Source of the DNA: Hermodice carunculata
Lineage: Eukaryota > Annelida > Polychaeta > Eunicida > Amphinomidae
Assembly (NCBI GenBank): GCA_964020975.1
Contig: OZ026620.1
Location: 76,153,012-76,217,011 of the forward strand
Direction of reading: 5' to 3'
Length of the DNA stretch: 64,000 nucleotides
In this document: piece by piece, positions 59,681 through 64,000 of the stretch
How the letters are laid out: every line of letters begins with the position of its first letter
Numbering within the stretch: the first letter of the stretch is position 1
Translations under genes and position numbers: made by a program
The notes under the pieces: model-generated
Told to the model about the DNA's origin: nothing
Database searches by the model: none
Seen by the model: only the letters and a program-made list of their open reading frames with translations

Positions 59681-60095
59681 AGGTGTCCGTTCTCCAAGTT
59701 AATAGAGCAAACAGTCGTCAACGTATTTTTAAAAGATGACTTACAATCTAAACTTTAATCTGCCCACTCAGTTGTGTCTGAAGCAGTTATCATCGTTAGT
59801 TTAAATCCAAATGCAACACGAAGGCAAATGCACAATGCACGCACATTGAGCGCCGATTTAAACATGGCGCAATGCATTGTGGGAAAGGAAAATCACAACG
59901 AATTGTTGCCACGTCTTCAGCACGGTTCCAGGTGTCCGTTTGCGGTCGTTAAAGTACTTTTAAAACCTGACTTACTATCTAAGCTTCAATCTGCCCACTC
60001 GGTTGTGTCTGAAGCAGTTATCATTGTTAGTTACAAATCCAAATACGACACGGCACGTTCGAGCGCCATTTTGAACATTGCGCAATTAAATTAAT
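59681..60095. repeat. Tandem duplication, period about 240 bp
   Basis: AGGTGTCCGTT, TTTTAAAA(G/C)(A/C)TGACTTAC, CTGCCCACTC(A/G)GTTGTGTCTG and AAGCAGTTATCAT occur twice in order, followed by GAGCGCC-ATTT-AACAT words. Open frames across it are not convincing. Confidence 0.75.
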
Positions 60096-61800
60096 GCATT
60101 GATTGCGAAACAGTCTCAAAAAAGTACACTTGATTTGGATATCAAAGTGAATCACGGCCACAGCATATATATCATTATTGATGCTCTGACATAATTGCAA
60201 AATATATATTTTTTGTTTTCATATATCCCTTTTCCCACTCCCACTCGGAAAGATCGTCCCAATGCTCATTTACATACCATTGGCATCGGGTGCGGAACTC
60301 CCTATTTTCACAATGGCAGCCATGTCAATTGGATATTTTGAAGGGATAGCGTCCAGAATATGTGTGTGATTAGTGTTAAGGGAAGGTTAATTTGTCGAAT
60401 AAATGTAATGTACAATATATAGTGGGACTTTTCCAGTCAGCATTACCTGAAAATGTAAATACAATGGCAAACAGTGATCAGTTGTAGGCCCCAGAAATAG
60501 TATTTTGTGTCAGACGTAGAAGTCGCCCTGAGGCAATAAAATAAGGGTCAGCAACTGGCTGAGTGCCAGGCACTCCACTGCGTCAAAGACAAAGCTCAAT
60601 GGAGAAGGTTGCCTCGATAGTGGATACAGGTCCGAAAATACTGTTTTTCTTATCAAAGTGGTAATTATATAATATATATATAAAAGTAATAAAAGTATGT
60701 AAAAGTACGCAATCACCCAGCACCCTACCTATAGGGAAAATGCAATCTTTGAATGGATTATGTCCCAGGCACTACATTTTGATCAAATTACAAAAACGTT
60801 TTCGGCGCAATTCTTTCTAGGGCTGTACGAAAATGACACCTGGTGGTCACCAGACAAATTAAAGACAATTTGGCAACACAGAACCATATATTTTATCTAT
60901 TAATACATTTCACCTGATGCAAGGTTCAGTTAAAAGAACTTATGCGTCTGACAGCAAAAATTCTGTGGGTCTCAATTTCACACACAATATTGGTCTCCGT
61001 CTGAAAAAACATCTGTTGGAGATCACTGAGTGCATGCACCATGCTTACTTTTCCGTGGCACAGCACACACCGTACACACTCCCATGTGCCTGTCACTGGC
61101 AGTACTCATGCCGTATATAGTGATAACTAGTATGAAACTGCACTGAGTAAAATGTGTGTACTGTAAAAATGTTGATTTAGTCTTCACTTTCATTTACAGT
61201 CAATCCTTGAATGAACTACATGTGATAGCAGTGGGTAAATTGGTCCTACCTGTTGACATGTTGCCTGGCCTTGCCAGTATTATGGTTTCACGCCAGTAAT
61301 TCAACCTGTGGAAACACAGACGAACAGAGCTACCACATCCTAGTTCACTCAATGGATTACAAACATATATGTTTTATACACCAAAATGTTTGTAAGAATT
61401 ATTTACATCAAATAAACACCAGAAAACATGGGCATGAATTGGTAATTTTTCAGCAAATTGCCATGGCAACCAGCTCTCTGTAGTACTACTTGCAATATCA
61501 TTGCGCGCACACAGTGTTGACTCCAGTTGAACCACTGTGTATACTGGTGCCTGTGTACATACCTTCACAATATTCATGTCAGCTCAAAGTATACATTGCT
61601 TTCCACTATCAAGCCAAACTCTGCCTTTCTGGTAGCAAAAACTTTTAATATGAAGCCCCTTGCATCCCCAGGCCTCATATTTTATTGGAACTCTCCAATC
61701 ATTTTACCTCAGCACAGGCTTAATTACCCCCATGGAACACTAAGCCTTTGTTGTGCTTGTGTTCTACATGTTCCATACACCAGCCTGGCAGAGATTGAGT
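60096..61800. other. Non-coding DNA, no supported gene
   Basis: AT-rich with short frames lacking motifs. Confidence 0.4.
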
Positions 61801-61946
61801 GCAGAACCTTACGTGTTCAGTCCACAGTGATGGCAGGGATACAACACTTGGAGAGTTCCTGGTATGAACGTCTGCAGAACCTTACGTGTTCAGTCCACAG
61901 TGATGGCAGGGATACAACACTTGGAGAGTTCCTGGTATGAACGTCT
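61801..61946. repeat. Perfect 73-bp tandem duplication
   Basis: 61801-61873 and 61874-61946 are identical by eye (GCAGAACCTTACGTGTTCAG...TATGAACGTCT). No target-site or terminal-repeat features. Very recent, or an assembly artefact. Confidence 0.95.
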
Positions 61947-62139
61947 GTACTGTTATTTGTTCATCGATGTTCTCACAGCTTTGCCAGAAATTGTCTTAAG
62001 TATGATTTACCTGAAACGGTAAATTCACAGACAACTACATACGGGATAAGTTTTATACCCACAGCCTTCAAGGATTAGTTTGGTATGCTAAAACTTACTA
62101 TCGTCAAAGTTACAAAGAAATATGTTATATCCCAAACTG

Positions 62140-63600
62140 TTGATGTCAGAAAGAGCTTAACACCTAACAGGTTATAAATTTGCAGACCTATTGTACAGCC
62201 TTGAGAATAACCTACCTACATGTTCTATTAACCCATGCAGTCTCCAAAACTAGCTATTAGATTGTACTCATGATATTGTATTTTTCTTGACAGTCAAATA
62301 AACTGGAGCTGGTTTACTGCTTTACTCTACACTTCTTCAGTCTTCTCATTTAGTATGTGCTACTTATCCTATGTCTCAATTGGCATTCCAGGAACCTGAC
62401 ATCTCAAACGAGAATAAGCCTGCCAGTGATGTAGTTTGGGAGATAGGGAAAGGCCTTTAGGATGTAAGTGTTTGGGGTAATCCCTACTCCCTAAACTTTA
62501 AAATAAACAGTTCCCCAGAATAATCATGCATTCGGGAGAATAAAATACCGTGATAAAATCTGACAAGAGAAACATTGAATATTGGATTCAAAAGTCTATA
62601 CACATTTAAACATGTACGTCCTCTAGGTCATTCTACAATTCCATGATGATTTGAAGTGAAGAAGAGGACCTGGCATGTATAGTTCCCAAGACTAACTGTG
62701 GAGTGGAAAATCACAAATATAACGAGATATAAATCAGTTTCATGTAAGTTTGTAAGTGTCCTAACCTAAATGAAAGAAAATCCCAGTTCAGAAAAAAGTC
62801 TGTACCCAGAATTAATGGGGTCGAGAGGAGCTTATAACAACTTAAATTTTATAAATCTGTAGGCTGATTGTACAATCATGACAGTAACTCAGTTCCATGA
62901 GCTATTCACCATGCAGTCACCAGTATAGCAATGAAAATTGTGTGCATGAGCTTGTATTATCCCCACATGTAAAGTACCTTCAGGCTGATGTGCTCTACAG
63001 TACTCCAGTCTTTTCATGTGCCTCTGATACTGTGACTCTTCTGGCACCCCATGCAAGAACCTGACATCTCAAATAAAATGCCAGTGATTTACTTCAGGAG
63101 AGAGGGGAAGGCCTTCTGGTTGCAAGTGTTTGGGGTAAAACCTTTATCCCAAACTTTAAGATAAACAGTTCCCCAGACTAATCATGCATTTTGAGGAAAA
63201 GAACTATCATAATATAACAACAGAAACATTGTATTTTGGATTCAAAATTTTATACACAATTAAGTATGTCCTCACGGTCATTCTACAATTTAAACATATA
63301 TTGATTGAAGTGAAAACCTGGGATATTCATTTTCCCCGACTAACTATGCAGTTTGGGGAATCACAAATATGATAAAGTGGACAAAACACCACCATATGAT
63401 ATCATGGAAATAACCAAGTGCATTCATTTTGGAAGACTTTTTCAAAACTCATTGCAGCAAAAGTGTACCCCAGTGTGTGTGAAAAAAAGATATATACCCA
63501 GGGTGTATATAATAAGATAAATTAGTAACTGAGGTCAGAAAGAGCACAGCAATTTGTCATTTTAATAATTCAGACTGATCGTGCAATCTTTCAAATTTCA
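62140..63600. repeat. Diverged tandem repeat, period about 680 bp
   Basis: Two main units (about 62140-62810 and 62815-63525) share GAACCTGACATCTCAAA, AAGTGTTTGGGGTAA, AATAAACAGTTCCCCAGA, GGTCATTCTACAATT and AATCACAAATAT. A third begins near 63530 (GTCAGAAAGAGC). No coding signal. Confidence 0.75.
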
Positions 63601-63710
63601 ACCAGACAAAATGATTCCCAGGAATAGATTGTCAATTTTCCAATCTTTTGAATTTGTGGTTCAAATTCAGTTGTGCTTTGAGAGAAAGCATCCTGTTTAT
63701 TTCACGAATT

Positions 63711-63806
63711 GACAATGCATGTACCAGTACTCCCAATTTTTACAGGACCACAGATATTGATAATGCATGTACCGGTACTCCCAATTTTTACAGGACCACA
63801 GATATT
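63711..63806. repeat. 48-bp tandem duplication
   Basis: TGCATGTACC(A/G)GTACTCCCAA followed by TTTTTACAGGACCACAGATATT occurs twice with one or two differences. It sits directly upstream of the possible exon at 63810. Confidence 0.9.
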
Positions 63807-63809
63807 CAG

Positions 63810-64000
63810 CTGTATCTACCGGAACGACAAAGCACCATGCATGGAAGAGTGCAGCCGGGTGTTGCCCACTCAAATTACCTGAAATCTGTAACAGTACATG
63901 TCACTCCAAGGAAGAGCATTCGTGTCTGCCACTATGCTATTGGAGCTCGGGGAACAGTTGCGATACCTGATCGAGATCGCCATGGACTAGATCCCGGGGC
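63810..64000 (+). CDS. Possible host exon running off the right edge
   Basis: After an acceptor-like CACAGATATTCAG ending at 63809, the plus strand is open for 63 codons to the window end: LYLPERQSTMHGRVQPGVAH, then NYLKSVTVHVTPRKSIRVCH and YAIGARGTVAIPDRDRHGLD. Codon use is richer in G/C at third positions than the flanks. I do not recognise the protein. A competing frame from 63767 is open too but Cys/Ser-rich and less protein-like. Confidence 0.35.
   Translation, partial: MYLPERQSTMHGRVQPGVAHSNYLKSVTVHVTPRKSIRVCHYAIGARGTVAIPDRDRHGLDPG

Overview
The window is intergenic and intronic DNA from an animal nuclear genome, densely packed with transposons. No prokaryotic gene organisation, operon, CRISPR array, rRNA or tRNA gene was seen. 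The mix of elements points to a marine invertebrate: a LINE with a virus-like 2A motif, a Ty3/Gypsy element with a chromodomain and an envelope-like region, a BEL/Pao element, hAT and Tc1 DNA transposons, and arrays of AGGTCA-bearing repeats. Frequent TAGGCCTA-like words favour an ambulacrarian deuterostome (hemichordate or echinoderm), but a mollusc or other lophotrochozoan is not excluded. The species is not determined.

Layout. 1-6.7 kb holds the best candidates for host genes: a minus-strand exon resembling the N-terminal region of EHD/sarcalumenin GTPases (924-1142), a weaker minus-strand exon candidate (2067-2255) and a plus-strand terminal exon (4533-4676), plus a 173-bp MITE and a small tandem array. 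6.7-7.9 kb is a decayed Tc1 element (DD34E) whose right end lies about 45 bp from a 200-bp (GA)n tract. 8.5-11.5 kb has microsatellites, a near-perfect 158-bp hairpin and a 155-bp AGGTCA tandem array. 11.8-21.4 kb is the LINE region: a palindrome with two 354-bp arms, a LINE ORF1-like gene, long tandem arrays, then a LINE ORF2 whose 5' part encodes a strongly hydrophobic, probably polytopic segment ending in a 2A-like motif before the endonuclease and reverse transcriptase. 21.4-27.7 kb is mostly degenerate tandem repeats. 29.0-30.0 kb is a Gypsy fragment. 35.2-43.9 kb is a larger minus-strand Gypsy fossil (gag end, protease, RT, RNase H, integrase, chromodomain, envelope-like region). 44.3-57.2 kb is a plus-strand BEL/Pao fossil with recognisable LTRs. 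It carries a LINE fragment in its 5' part and a 4.7-kb hAT transposon in its RNase H region. 57.2-64 kb holds a duplicated fragment of an unidentified, possibly transposase gene, several tandem duplications and a possible host exon running off the right edge.

The elements do not form a pathway. They are layers of insertion: the hAT came after the BEL element, with its 13-bp terminal repeats and 6-bp target duplication still exact. The best candidate for something undescribed is the LINE at 17.0-21.4 kb, which seems to couple a membrane-protein-like N-terminal domain to its replication enzymes through a 2A-like recoding motif.
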